Shown: in pieces, positions 51,017 to 63,350 of the stretch | Numbering within the stretch: position 1 is the first letter of the stretch | Layout of the letters: the number at the start of each line of letters is the position of its first letter | Source of the DNA: Sphagnum compactum | Lineage: Eukaryota > Bryophyta > Sphagnopsida > Sphagnales | Reading direction: 5' to 3' | DNA length: 64,000 nucleotides | Assembly (NCBI GenBank): GCA_965153455.1 | Contig: OZ234493.1 | Span: 11,522,213 to 11,586,212 of the forward strand | The notes under the pieces: generated by a model | The model's database searches: none | The model's input: the letters and a program-made list of their open reading frames with translations, nothing else | Told to the model about the DNA's origin: nothing | Position numbers and translations under genes: made by a program

Positions 51017-51355
51017 CTCTTTTTTCTTCCTTCTTGTTTTCTACTTCCTTTTAATCTTCATGTTTTTCTTTTCTTTTTATCCTCTTATGTAGCAACAAGT
51101 TCATAGAACAATTCGCTACTTGTTCTTTTTTTGGTTTGTTTTACAATGGAGCTCATTGGTGTGTTTTTGGTGTTTGGGGGGTGCCATGGAACCATTATTG
51201 CCCCTCTTCTATCATTGCAAACTCTTTTCCAAGATTCAATGATTATCCATGTAAATCTCATTCTTGAACATTTCTTAATTATAAAGTTCATGTGGCCTTT
51301 AATTGCAAATGCTGAAAATAAGCTTGCAACTCATTATCATCATTGATTTTTTCCC
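51017..51355. other. intergenic DNA with CT-rich start
   Basis: Open stretches on both strands at 51085-51346 show no recognisable domain. Confidence 0.4.
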
Positions 51356-51510
51356 AAAAAAAAAGAAAATACAAGAAGGAGAAGCAAAAAGAAGAAGAAG
51401 AAAAAAACAAAAAGGAGAAAAAAATTTAAAAAGAAGAAGAAAATAAAGAGAAATTTATAAAAGAATTAAAAGAGTAAAAACAAGTAGAAGAAAAAGAAGA
51501 GCTTTTCTTT
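51356..51510 (+). repeat. purine-only-like (GAA)n tract
   Basis: An AGAAG-rich tract of about 150 bases with very few pyrimidines. Low-complexity sequence. Confidence 0.7.
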
Positions 51511-52135
51511 AAAAAAAATTTTGTCTTGGGAATTGTTTTATTTCTTTAATGAAAAATATTGAACTTTTTTGGTAATGTATGTTTGGAAACCTAAAAGATT
51601 TAGATGTGCTGATTTTGGTAGAGTATGTTTGGAAAGGTAAAAGGTAAACTACTATTTGATGCACAAGCACTCAATTTTATGGAACATCATGAGGAGTATT
51701 CATGTAGGTTACTAATGTGCATAAACTCAATATAGGCTTTGAAGGATCCATCGTGGTCATTGCAATGTAGACATAAATGGTTAAAAATGTAATGTTTCCT
51801 ATGATTGAATTTATATAGTGCAACAAAACAATTTGGATATGAAAAATCACGCAATCATTGATTTTCATGAATCCAAAATGATTCATGGATGATACGCCCT
51901 CATACTCACCTATTTTTTTCCTTTTTTCCTTGTTAAAGATAAATATAAATGCTATAGATGCTAGATGAAAGATAAACTCATGTGGCCCCCTAGCATTTAT
52001 CTTTCATTGAATGTTACAATTGTGGGTTGTTGCTTTAATGTAAGTTTTGTGGGACTAATAAAGACACGTTTGTGATGATTGCGATTTGGTTTTAGCTAAA
52101 GAATCATAACATTTATACCCACTAACATGTGAGAA
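51511..52135. other. AT-rich intergenic DNA
   Basis: Nothing recognised. Confidence 0.45.
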
Positions 52136-52455
52136 TGAATAAAGGTTTAGCCAAAGAATAGATAGGTTTTGACGAAAAGAAAAATATTAGTTAGAAAAAG
52201 ATAGAAGTTTTATTGAAAGGTAAAGGTTTAGCTTAGAAAGAAATAGATGTTTTGTTGAGAGATAAAGGTTTCGCCAAAAATATATAAAGGTTTTTTTTGA
52301 GAGATAAATGTTTAGTTAGGAAGAAATAAAAGTTTTATCAAAAGATAAAAGTTTAACAACAAAAAAGATAATTTGTTTTCAAGAGGTAAAAAGTTTAGCT
52401 ATGAAAATATAGATGTTTTGCCAAAAAATAGAAATTTTGTTAAGAAAATATAAAA
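52136..52455 (+). repeat. degenerate tandem repeat of about 60 bp
   Basis: Several units alternate a TAAAGGTTTAGC-like word with an AGATGTTTTGTTGA-like word (for example near 52142, 52221, 52264, 52306, 52388). Spacing varies, so the array is old. Confidence 0.55.
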
Positions 52456-53228
52456 GGGAGGTAAGTAAGGTGGGTAGGTAGGGACAAAATGTAGGTCCGC
52501 AAAGTAACTTGGTCAATAGGGCACTATGGAAATGAGGTTGGGAAAAACCAACTAAAAAACAAAGGTCAAAGGTTAACAACTAAAAAAGGTTGATGGCAAT
52601 GTTTTTTTTCCATTTTTTTCATATCAAAATTTTGACAAAATTTTATAAACAATTAACAAAATTAATTGAATTTGCACTAGAATAAGAAATAATTTGTCGA
52701 AAAATAATGAAATTTTTTCAGAGAAAAAAACGCTGGTTGATTATGATACAATATTTGCTGTTGATCTAAAAAAGGTTGATTTTGGTACATGTTCATTGTT
52801 GGTTAACCCAAGGTCAAAATCCGGATGAAGAAACACAACCCATTCTATGGACAAAACAATAAACTAGTGCATTGATGGGTGCTAGTTCACTTTGACCCCT
52901 TTATGATAGGTTGAAACTGGTGTTGGGTGATTATCAATAGCCAAAATAGACCTTTGTGGTTATTTAAGGCAATTCTTAATACTCATAATTTATGGTTTTC
53001 AAAAAATGAAATAGTCAATTCTGATATATAATCATGATTCTCCAAATTTGAAAAAAAATTTAACAACCAACCCTAAAAAGAATTGTCAGTTCTTTATCAA
53101 TTCTTTCCTTTTCATTTTAAAATTCCCCAAAAAAGGAAAAAAATATTAAACATCACCAAAAATCACCATAATGCCTACGATAATGAAAGGCAAATTAAGA
53201 TATAATATTTTCATATTTTAAATATTCT
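52456..53228. other. AT-rich intergenic DNA
   Basis: A short GGTA patch occurs near 52458-52481. No gene was recognised. Confidence 0.45.
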
Positions 53229-53500
53229 CAAATTTGGCTAACCATATTTATGGACTATTACCACTTGAGAGAAACATCACAAAACTGAAATTAAAAATTA
53301 AACACTGATTTTTGAAACCCTCCAAAATCACTCCATTTTTTCGAATTTCTTAATTTTAATTTCTCCTTTTGGTGAATTTTTGCCAGTAAAAAAACAAACA
53401 GGCTCTCAACAATAATAGTCTTATACAATGTTTTTTTAGGAGTTTCTTTTTATAGCCGAAGAAGCAATCATCCTTAGGCAGAATTAGCCAAATATGGCTA
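53229..53500. mobile_element. MITE-like element with imperfect inverted ends
   Basis: The left end AAATTTGGCTAACC with TATGGACTATTACCACTT pairs imperfectly with the right end, whose reverse strand reads ATATTTGGCTAATTC and AGGATGATTGCTTCTT. Related single ends occur near 30000, 33280, 49570 and 49870, showing a dispersed family. The interior is non-coding. Confidence 0.45.
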
Positions 53501-54112
53501 ATAAACGAAATATGACGTCAAAAAAAATTTAATTATCCCTTTACAATTTTTTTGGCTACACACTTTTAAACCAAATTTATAAAAAAACCTGACAAGTTTT
53601 TACAAAATTGTTTCCCCTCATTTCTGGCAATTAAAAACCTCCAAAATCACTTCATTTTCGAATTTTAAATTTCGAATTTAAGTTTCGAATTTAAGTTCCA
53701 GGTTTTCATAAATGAACCAGCAAAGAATCGCCGGTTCTTTGCCCAGTTCTTTGACCTCTTAAAATAATAATTTGAAAACCGTGGTTATACACCGCAACCG
53801 GCTATTCGAAAAGTTTGAGAACCGGGGGGTAGTTGAGCACGCACCCGGTATGATAACCGACGGGCACACTCCCCCGCCCCCCCCCCTTCTAAGAACCGCC
53901 CAACACCGGAGACCAGCCAGCATGCACGTCGACGTGCTTGCCTCATGCAGTTTGGGGAAGTTTGAATCTAGACTTGAATAGGGCTTTGCAAATTGTTTGA
54001 TGAGAGTTTGCGAGATTGTGTTTGCTGGAAGAGATCCTGTTTGATCGCAATTGCGTAGGAGCTCTGAAAGGGAAGGGGAGGGGGGGGCGAGAAACTAGTT
54101 GCAGCAGCAAGC
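53501..54112 (+). promoter_or_regulatory. malic enzyme upstream and 5' leader region
   Basis: Upstream sequence becomes GC-richer from about 53700. It contains GCCGGTTCTTT at 53730, also found upstream of PRMT1, and a C-rich run at 53869-53886. A GGGAAGGGGAGGGGGGG tract lies about 35 bases before the start codon. No clear TATA box was seen. Confidence 0.35.
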
Positions 54113-57100
54113 ATGGAGTCCATGCTGAAGCCGATGCGGAGCGGGGACCAGGACGTGTTGGACAAGGATGCCAGTGTCACCCCTCAGGAGGTGTAAACGA
54201 TACTTACGGGGAAGATGCCGCAACTCAGGATGTCGCTATCACTCCCTGGGCACGCTTGGTTGCAAGGTTCGTTTGATATATAATTTACTTGCTTCTTATT
54301 GTTTCTGTTACAATAATATTGCTGCTACACAAGATCCAGACGAGTGAGCTATATTATCATCATGTGTTTTCAGAAGCAGAATGAAGGCCAATTAAAGTCT
54401 ACTACATTGATCCATTAGGGTTTCCAATTTCACGTCAGAGCGCAATAGAGTCTGCTCAGACACCTACCATCTGTAGACATGAGTGCATGTTTTTGTGTTG
54501 TCTGGATTCTAGATTGAATATTGATCCAGATCTACTACCTCTACTACATTGATCCATTAAGGTTTTGAATTTCCAAATCAGGGCGCAATGGAATCTGCTC
54601 AGATACAATCTGTAGACATGCATGCATGTTTTTTGTGTCTGGATTCTTGGCTGAATATTGATCCAGATCTACTACGTCTACTACATTGATCCATTAGGGT
54701 TTCCAATTTCACATCAGAGCGCAATAGATCTGCTCAGATACCATCTGTAGACATGCATGCATGTTTTTGTGTGTGGATTCTGGACTGAATGATATTGATC
54801 CAGATCTGGTGAAACCATTTGATGATTTGAGCAGTGGACTGGAGCTACTCAGGAACCCCAAGTATAACAAAGGAACTGCCTTCACTGAGGAGGAACGAGA
54901 TCTTCACTACTTGCGTGGCCTTCTTCCACCAGCTGTATTCACCCAAGATCTCCAAGTATGCCATCAATGTCCCTCACACACATATACACGTGCACACACA
55001 CACACACACACACTCTTGTCTGTGAAATTCTTATATAACTGCAGGTATAAATTCTTTGCAGCTGTACACATCTGCTGGTGGGAAGGCTGCTGACAAAGTC
55101 TAGTTTCATACCAATTGAACCAGTTCTGTTCTTTTCCCCCACCCCAGTTGTAGGGTTTCTAGGGTTTGTTTGATCTATTGATTCTGTTTTTCTGTGGTCT
55201 CTTTGCTACGGTTCATATTGAAGTGCCTCTTGGACATGTTGGACCTTGCATCGTATGGCAGATGGAACGCATACTGAACAATTTGAGGCAATATGAAACT
55301 CAGTTGGAGAAGTACGTGGACATAATGGACCTTCAGGTGCAAGATTGACTGAGACCAATGTATTTGTTTCTTCTGAATGTCCTTGACTCCTCGACTTGCA
55401 CTTCAGTATCTCCCTTTGCATTTTCTGGCACTGGTTTGATTGGTATTATACCTTCTGATGTTGGAGGCCACAGACAACATTCATAGATTCTGGTTGTCAT
55501 TTTTTATTTGATATTCATTAGACATTTGGTGCTACAGGAAAACCTAAGGTTGGCTGAAATTGACCATTGGCATGTTGGATCAATTGTGTGAGACTGGCAG
55601 GAAAGAAATGAGAGACTGTTTTACAGGGTATTGATTGAACATGTGGAGGAAATGCTGCCAATTGTTTATACACCAACCGTTGGAGAAGCATGCCAGAAAT
55701 TTGGCAGCATCTTTCGGCGTCCAAATGGCATATATGTCAGCCTGAAAGACAAGTAAGTGCATCCTTGAACCCAACACTTAAAATTGTGGAAGTTGTGAAG
55801 AAAGACAGTAAAGGAGTGCAATTAGCAAGTCCCCATCGAAGCAGTGAAATATTTGTGAATTATGCATGGGTTAGAGGTTCTTAGCCTCAGAGCTTCCATT
55901 CTAATGAATCCCCTACTGACTGCATTGTTATACTTCATAGGGGTAAGGCGCTGGATATATTGAAGAACTGGCCAGAAAAGGATGTGGAGGTCATTGTTGT
56001 AACTGATGGTGAACGCATCCTTGGACTTGGTGATCTCGGAGTCCAGGTGCCACTTTCTGCTGTCTCTCTCTTTCACCCTGAGTTTTTCCCTTATGCACTG
56101 CATTTCTCTTAAGGTTACGTTGGAGCAGTATTCCACCATTGACTTCGATTAGAGCTATGTCTTGGTTTGAGTCAGTTGGGAAATTACAAGCACAATCGAT
56201 GAACAGGCCAAGCCTCAATGGATGGATAGTGTCCAAGTTTGTTTGCCTCTTTGAATCTTTCAGGGGGGCTCTAAATGGTTTCATGAAGAGTAATGGCCAT
56301 TGAATTTTGAAGCTCCACGCAGCAGTCATTAAGCATATATCCAGAAAGCAAGTTGACAATAGATTTTCTTGTGTTGAGGGGCAGTGCAGCCACACTGATG
56401 TGCACTGTCAGTGAACTAAGATTATTATGGTACAAACATGTCAACAGAGAGATGTCACATGGTAGGTCTCTATACAAACCACTCTCTCACATGATAGGTA
56501 CTTGGATTGGTTGGAATGACAGGGCATGGGAATTCCAATTGGAAAGCTGGCACTCTATGTAGCACTGGGTGGCATCAGACCATCCACTGTAAGTATAACC
56601 CAATTTAGATTTGTGATGTTGCAAGCTTAGGGTGTGTGTGTATAGGCCAGTGATGATGACAAGAGATTGTGCTTAACTATGAATTTGTCCAGAACATAGG
56701 CTCCAAGTACTGTTGAGGAGTTTTGTGTGAAGTGTGGAAACAACTTAGGGGACTCAAGAAGAATTGCTACATTGTGGTGGTCTGTAGACACTTCCAGTGA
56801 CAATTGATGTGGGTACCAACAATGATTCTCTACTAAACAATCCTTTCTACATTGGATTGCGCCAGAAGCGTGCCACAGGCCAGGTTTTCATCTCCTTTTG
56901 CATGATTCATTCTCCCCACTTGTCCTTTCTTTAGCTCCAGACCTGTTTGAGGTACCAAAACCAAGAATATCGATCTATAGATATAGATGCTAGCCACAGC
57001 CAGGGTGACTAAGAACCTTTTTCCAGGTCCATAAGGGCAAGCCTTAGGACTGTTGCTTTCTCAAGTGGGCTCTGAGTAAATATTGGTAAAGAATGACTCA

Positions 57101-60100
57101 GGAGAGAGAGGGTTTTGCTGGACAAAATGTTCTAATCTACACTCACCAAAAATGTCCCTTGCATGCACAGGAGTATGATGATCTGATCCATGAATTCATG
57201 ATGGCTACCAAGCAAGCGTATGGAGAGAAAGTCCTTGTCCAGGTGATGCATCTGAATGTTGATCTCTTGTCAAAAAATAGTGGGAAGGAATAAGGTTTTA
57301 CTGTTGTTGAAGTGACCTTTTGAGTATTGAGTAACAGTCTGCTCAGCCCCCATGCTTGATGAAGTCTATTTCAAACCTAGTTCTTGAGTTGATCCAGTTA
57401 GGACAGAGAGAATTGGACTCTCCCTATGGACCTGCCTCACTTGATCTACCACAACAATAAGTGATATGAGCATGAAACTTACTTGTCATCTTAATGTTCA
57501 ATATGTGGATTGCTGAAAGTTAGAATGCAGGAAAGGACAATCTTCATGTTTGTCCACTCTGTGAGATTGTTGAGATAGCATGGAACTTGGATGCTCATGG
57601 GATGCTGAGATGAAGGAATTGTCAAACTAGATATGTTGAAGTTTGGGTTTACCCATTGACTCATATAGCTGGAGTATATAACCTTTGGTGCATCCTAAAA
57701 CACCTGACACAGGGGGATCATTCTGCTTGTACTTAATTTTCTGACATTGCACTTCCATTGTCTAATGGACATGCAATACAGTTTGAAGATTTTGCAAACC
57801 ATAATGCATTTCGATTGCTGGCGAAGTACAGTGCAACCCATCTTGTATTCAACGATGACATCCAGGTGGTTGATTTGCTCTTTCCTCATTTCAAGATTTT
57901 TCATTTACATCATCCTGTTAGATGGGTTCACACAGTGCAAAAACCAAGCTTTTTCACAATCCTTGTCAAGCTATTCTGTTCATTGATGTTTCCTTCAAAA
58001 GAGCCATCTGGAAACATACTGTGGAGCATCAGGATGATCTGATGATTATCTTGACTGCTTGAGCAGGGAACAGCAGCAGTGGCACTGGCAGGACTCCTGG
58101 CAGCCTTGCATTTAACAGGAGGCACACTTTCAGATCACAAATATCTCCTCGTTGGGGCTGGTGAGGTAGGTGGAAAGGTTGTGCCAATTTCTCAGTGAAG
58201 TTCACAGCTGAGTAAGTTTTATCTGTTTGATGTGCTTTAGTACAATGTCTTCTTTGTTTGTAGAACTAGGGAAAGATCCCTGTGTACCTGAGTAGCTGAG
58301 GGATAACTGAAGTTTCAGCTGTGGAACCTAGTATCAGTTTTTCAGTGGGAGATACTTCGATGTGTCATGTTGGAATGCAGGCAGGAAGTGGCATTGCAGA
58401 GATATTGGCATTGGAAATTAGTAGACAAGAAAACAAATCAGTGGATGAAGCACGGAAGAGAATCTGGCTCATGGACTCAAAGGTAATTCTTATTCCATAT
58501 CTGCACGTATTTTTCCAAACATGTACAGTCTTGGTCTCCCAGCTTGACCTCTACTTGCAGTATCTCTCATAAAACTGTGTCTGTGGTCACAAAGCAAAGT
58601 CCTCTAAAGCCTTCTTTCTTTGCCTCTTTCTTTCTGTAAAGTTAACCTTCAGAGCTATTCTCTTGTTACTCCCTTTAACCTTCCCTAACTGTTGGAAGGT
58701 TGCATTTGTATCCTCAGGGACTGGTCACAAAGGCACGGTATGAGTCACTGCAAGAATTCAAGAAACCACTTGCTCATGAGCATCCGCCCTGCTCTACCCT
58801 AGTTTCTGCCATCAAGGTATAGTTGATCTTCTCTTCCCAAGCTTTCATCTTTCTGCTCTTTACTCTTTATGTGTGAAGATCTACTATAGAACCATGGCCT
58901 AAAACTAGTAGGCAAATGTGTTAGCATGATGTGCACGCTACTTGGCCTACCCCTACCAAGGCACCCATACATCAGATGTAATAGCAGGCTCTAATTTTGG
59001 AGCTTCTAATTTTGCGTTTGAATGTGACTCTGTGATCAGGCAATCAAACCTACAGCGCTCATTGGGACATCTGGACAGTTTGGTGCCTTCACCAAGGAAG
59101 CACTGGAAGAATTGTCTGCATACCAGGATGTGAAAACTGGACATTACTTTTTCTGTTGGTTGCGTTTATGAGGCACTCTTTGCCAGTTTGCAGTGGAGAT
59201 GCTCTTAGGGCTGTACTTTAGCAGCCCAGCATTCTGTTACTGTACTCACCAGATGTGACCAGATCACAAATAACTCTCTGGGTTGGATATGTTTTGCAGT
59301 TACCAATTGTTTTTGCACTTTCAAATCCAACATCTAAGTCTGAGTGCACAGCAGAGGAGGCTTTCATGTACACCAAGGTTCTTCCTTTCTTATAGCCTGT
59401 CAAACATGGCTCTTCATGAAGCCACAAGAGCCTGTAAAATGAAACTATAAACAGTTTCTACGGCAGGTATTGGATAGCATATTGTTCAAGCTTTGATTCT
59501 CACAAGCAGTTCCAATGTATTGTCATATCATTGTTTTCTCCTTCTTGAAGAATTTGGTCATCTGCAATCACTTCTAGTTCTAATGGACATGTGTGTCAGG
59601 CCACATTGTGAAGAACAAGAATGAGTCATATATGGAAAAGAAATTCTCTTCATGATGGGGGGTGCTACTTCCTTGTGCACTGAATTGTGATGCATAACTT
59701 GAATGATTTGCAGGGAAAGTGTTTATTTGCAAGTGGGAGTCCATTTCCTCCTGTCACTTATGGAGACAAAACATTTGTCATAGGCCAGGTATGATGCATT
59801 ATTGAGGTTTCTGTGCACTCTATGCAGTCAAGAGCATAGGATGAAGAGTTCGCACACTGCCAATGCTGTTTGGTTGTCAAGAAGAAAGTAACCTAAGGCA
59901 ATGCTTTTTGAGAGTAGAGTGTTCTTTGAACAAGTATCTTGAAAGCAAATCTATATTTCTTATGTGATGACAACATAATTTGTTGAGGATCAGTTGGTTC
60001 ATGCTCACCATGTTTTACATGCAGTCAAACAACTGTTACATTTTCCCAGGCATAGGTCTTGGCTGTGTCATCTCAGGAGCAATTCGAGTTCATGACGATA

Positions 60101-61358
60101 TGTTCCTGGCAGCAGGTACGAAGGTTCATGTTTCTTTTCAGCATAAGGAATTTGCAACTATCAGTGATTTTCTTTCTTGCTAAAAGTATGAGATTTGACA
60201 CCATTCCACTGATTTCTGCTAGTTACTTACAAGGAATGGTGGATGTTGTTGGGGAGCAGCTGAAGCATTAGCTGCACAAATTAGGCCAGAACATCTTGAG
60301 AAGAGGCAATTGTACCCATCCTTCAAAGAAATCCGAAACATATCTGCCCACGTTGGTGCAGCAGTGGCTGCCAAGGCATACCAGCTTGGTACGATCACAC
60401 CCATTACTGTATCTTATATATAATTACAAACATGGTGTCTGTGCGTCTGTCTGTCTTTGATGAATGAATTTTTTGGATGATGGTGGTGAAGGTGGTAGTT
60501 ATTCGTCCAAACCCTCTAACTGCTGCTGCTCAGTGTTTCTGATTGGCCCATCATAATCACTGGTCCATGTGGGGCGGGGGGGCCAGCAGGGGGGGCCAGC
60601 AGGGGTGGGGGGGGCCAGTAGGGGGGGGCCAGCACGGGTGGCCCCCCATCATAATCACTGGTCCATGTGGGGTGGGGGGGGCCAGCAGGGGGGGCCAGCA
60701 GGGGTGGGGGGGTCAGCACGGGGGGGGGGGCACGGGCGGGGAAGGACCGGGCCTCGGTCTCATGTCCCTGGGTAACAAAACCATGGCCTTTGTTGGGCAG
60801 GGGAGTGAAGGGAGGTGTTTTTTTTTCTTTTTTTTTTTTCGTTTTTTTTGGGTGCTCCCTCCTTTTCTTGGGGGTGGCTGGAGTGGCGTAGCCACGGGTT
60901 ACCTACACTCGTCATAAGAACGACTATGCTTCTCATCCCTACCTGGTTTTCAGTTTGTTCTTAATGACTGGCAACAATTATTGATACTCTTGAGACCAGG
61001 TTCAGACCTGTAACTATGTGTAGGATACATCACTCTCTGGGCCAGTAAAGACATATGATTGACTTTTGATTGGTTGGTCACTATAATTGGCCCATGGGAT
61101 GACAATTAAACCAGCCTCAACTAACACCATCCACGATTTCATGTTTATGTCTGGGGATGGGGAAATAAAATGCACACCATTTTGGACATGGTAGACAATT
61201 GTAGTGGCCCACATACCAGGCGTGGGTGGATCTGCTCTGATATTTGCATGTTTATTTCAATGTGTGCAGGCTTGGCCACTCGACTGCCACAGCCAAAGGA
61301 CCTTTTCTCATATGCGAAGGGATGCATGTATACCCCAACCTACCGTCGATATCGGTAG
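54113..61358 (+). CDS. NADP-ME: NADP-dependent malic enzyme, cytosolic type, 18 exons, exon 1 frameshifted
   Basis: Oxidatively decarboxylates malate to pyruvate, CO2 and NADPH. Exons: 54113-54266, 54835-54955, 55262-55336, 55601-55752, 55941-56046, 56523-56588, 56788-56883, 57171-57242, 57782-57865, 58067-58165, 58381-58482, 58718-58816, 59040-59129, 59300-59377, 59714-59788, 60025-60115, 60260-60388, 61270-61358. All GT-AG; phases join. In exon 1 the start frame ([19 protein letters not shown]) ends at TAA 54194-54196, while the conserved continuation [20 protein letters not shown] lies in another frame: net loss of one base near 54175-54190. Counting one missing base, the protein would be 592 residues, normal for the family. 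Seen in that numbering: Tyr140 in [11 protein letters not shown], Lys211, metal ligands Glu283, Asp284, Asp307 (FNDDIQ), GAGEAGSG (339-346), SNPTS (447-451). No transit peptide. Last intron carries a repeat island. Confidence 0.9.
54398..54808 (+). repeat. triplicated segment in malic enzyme intron 1
   Basis: Three head-to-tail copies of about 142, 137 and 131 bp begin with TCTACTACATTGATCCATTA at 54398, 54540 and 54677. Each contains GTAGACATG followed by GCATG words and ends in TTGATCCAGATCT. The last copy ends 26 bases before exon 2. Confidence 0.9.
54991..55013 (+). repeat. (CA)n run after malic enzyme exon 2
   Basis: A CA dinucleotide run begins about 36 bases after the exon 2 donor site in intron 2. 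Confidence 0.85.
60489..60903 (-). mobile_element. G-rich repeat island in the last malic enzyme intron
   Basis: The island contains GGGGGCCAGCAGGGGTGGG-type units and two copies, 99 bp apart (60549 and 60648), of CATCATAATCACTGGTCCAT. It ends with a block at 60872-60899 that is the exact reverse complement of 14320-14347. Read on the minus strand the element therefore starts with the same head as the 14.3-kb island. Its other end matches the core of the MITE-like element at 36.1 kb. Glycine-rich open stretches here are artefacts. It sits wholly inside the intron between 60388 and 61270. Confidence 0.65.
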
Positions 61359-62548
61359 GAGTCACCATCCTGTTGGTAGACTAAGATGGAGATTATGACC
61401 TTTGTGGAGGGTGGCAGTATTTCTGACCTCATGCAAGTTGGCACTATTGATGGTGAGACAAGCATCATGTAAACAAGAGATGGCTTGCATTGTATAGAAC
61501 TGTTCTATAAGTGCACTGATGTTGTGCATTGGGAATGGGTGACAAGACTACCAAAGGGGTACCATGCTTGATCTTGCAAACAATGTACATGCCCAAATCT
61601 CACTAGTATCCTACTCTAGATCAGGAGGTGGATAAGTACTAATTTATGTTTCATTCCAGGAGCTTATCAGTGAAGTAAGACTGGAATTCCACAGTTTTGA
61701 GATGAAACCTGACAGCTCCAAACCTCCTGCAAGCATTTTGCTCCAAATGAAAAAGTAAGAAGAAAATGCAAAGAAACAAGATGGAGAGAGTAAGAGCAAG
61801 ATCTTCAGAGAACTCTAGACAAAAGTACAAACATTATGTGCATAATCAAGGTCATTGACAATACATATGGTTTTCAAGGGGGGAGAATACCCACCAGTTA
61901 GTTCAGTACCACTAACTACACTCGGTTGCTATACTGAGATTTTCTATAATCAAGCAGATACAAGAAACTTTCAACTTGATCCAGATCCACTGTTAGAAAC
62001 ACCCTCCTGCCATCTCCACCACATCGCCAGCAGGATTTATCAAATTGAAGCAGTACCTATCAATCCAATTTACATCCGCAGCAGTCTGATGCAATCTATT
62101 GTAACTGAGTGTATAATCTTTCTTGGGAAAGTTCAAAAGTGAGAGTTGCTGTAAACCTTTCACACCACACAGTCAACACGGTGATGCTGAAAAGAAATCG
62201 ATGATACTTCACTTATGTTCTTGTTTTGAATGCCTCCAGCTTTTGTAGATGTGGTCCTTGTTCACATGCCACAGATAAACAATGAACAAGTGTCTGCCTG
62301 AAGTAACCTAAAAGTAAGCTCCAAAGACTATCATCCCTTTAGCTCAAAGAATTCAAGTTTGACCCTGAAGCAAGCAAGTAAACCCCTTTAAACATCACAA
62401 GAGGCACAGAATGGATAGAATAGCCTCAAAACTTACAGTTGTTCCTACATGGGGCGCTCTGCCGTGCCTAATACACAATACTAAGAATCCGCCTGCATAA
62501 GAATTGATCACAAAGCATAGTACTCAGAGAATCTTGCACAAAACCAGG
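61359..62548. other. region between convergent genes (3' UTRs)
   Basis: This 1.2-kb stretch separates the stop codons of the malic enzyme (plus) and SCP2 (minus). It probably holds both 3' untranslated regions. No exon was recognised. Confidence 0.5.
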
Positions 62549-63350
62549 TCAGAGCTTTGAAGGCTTTGGGAAGATGTCGGGTGTGAATTTCTGGGCAGCA
62601 CTCATGCTTCCTTTGATCTTCATCTTACCCCTGCGGCCCAAATACACAGACTCTCTAATCAGGTTTCTTTGACTTTAAAACAGGACTCCTGAATTATAGA
62701 CATATTGAGCCTCAACCCTTGTTGAATTTTTCATAAAGAAAGCATTTCACACAAAATACTCTTTGCAGAACTGTGGCTGCTACAATTGATCAGAGGCACA
62801 ATTCACAAAACAAGTATGGGACACCTCAATAAGTTTGAACCACAGGAATGAAAACAGTAGCTCCCTTTCTATACCTGATAAAGGCCATTTGAGGGTTCAT
62901 GGAGCCAGAGGACACAGCCATGAAATCAGCGTCTGCAAATGAAAAAGTTGCATCTGGTTTTCCCTCAAACTTCCCTGCAACAACGACATGCCCATCAATT
63001 CCATAGCGGAGGAACCTGACACCATACATACATATCTCATGTATTCAAAACACTGCCACCACCTCCACCACAGAAAACATTTTCAAAAGCAGGTCAAAAC
63101 CATCACCTGCATTCAAGTCATTGAAATTGACAAAACAGGAGATAATCTACAATTGTATATCAAGCAGATCACCAAGCCTCAAAGTGCAAACAAGCACGCA
63201 ATAGTCCATGCACATTAGGGACTGATTGCAATACTGAGATTGATTGCAACACTGATTGCAATACCCGAGATTCACAATAGGAGTCACACCTTTGTACACC
63301 TTCAAGTTCTTGAGATCCACCACAAAGCTTTCCTCATTGACTCCTATTTT
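62549..63350 (-). CDS. SCP2: sterol carrier protein 2 (SCP2 domain), C-terminal 80 residues, 5' part not found
   Basis: Small peroxisomal lipid-binding and transfer protein. Three minus-strand exons were found: 63350-63290, 62974-62875 and 62630-62549 (stop TGA). Splice sites are GT-AG, with phases 1 and 2 joining correctly. They encode KIGVNEESFVVDLKNLKVYK, then GKFEGKPDATFSFADADFM, then MNPQMAFIRGKMKIKGSMSA and an end PDIFPKPSKL. The final SKL is a PTS1 peroxisomal import signal. Arabidopsis SCP2 is about 123 residues, so about 43 N-terminal residues are missing. They were not found between 63356 and 64000 and are probably beyond the window. The gene is convergent with the malic enzyme. Exons look intact. 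Confidence 0.88.

Noticed and set aside
60543-60917. Glycine-rich open frames
   Set aside because: They are produced by the G-rich repeat island inside the last malic enzyme intron.
62975-63029. Longer version of the middle SCP2 exon
   Set aside because: The alternative acceptor near 63014 would add residues absent from the family; the TTGCAG acceptor before 62974 restores the expected KGKFEG.
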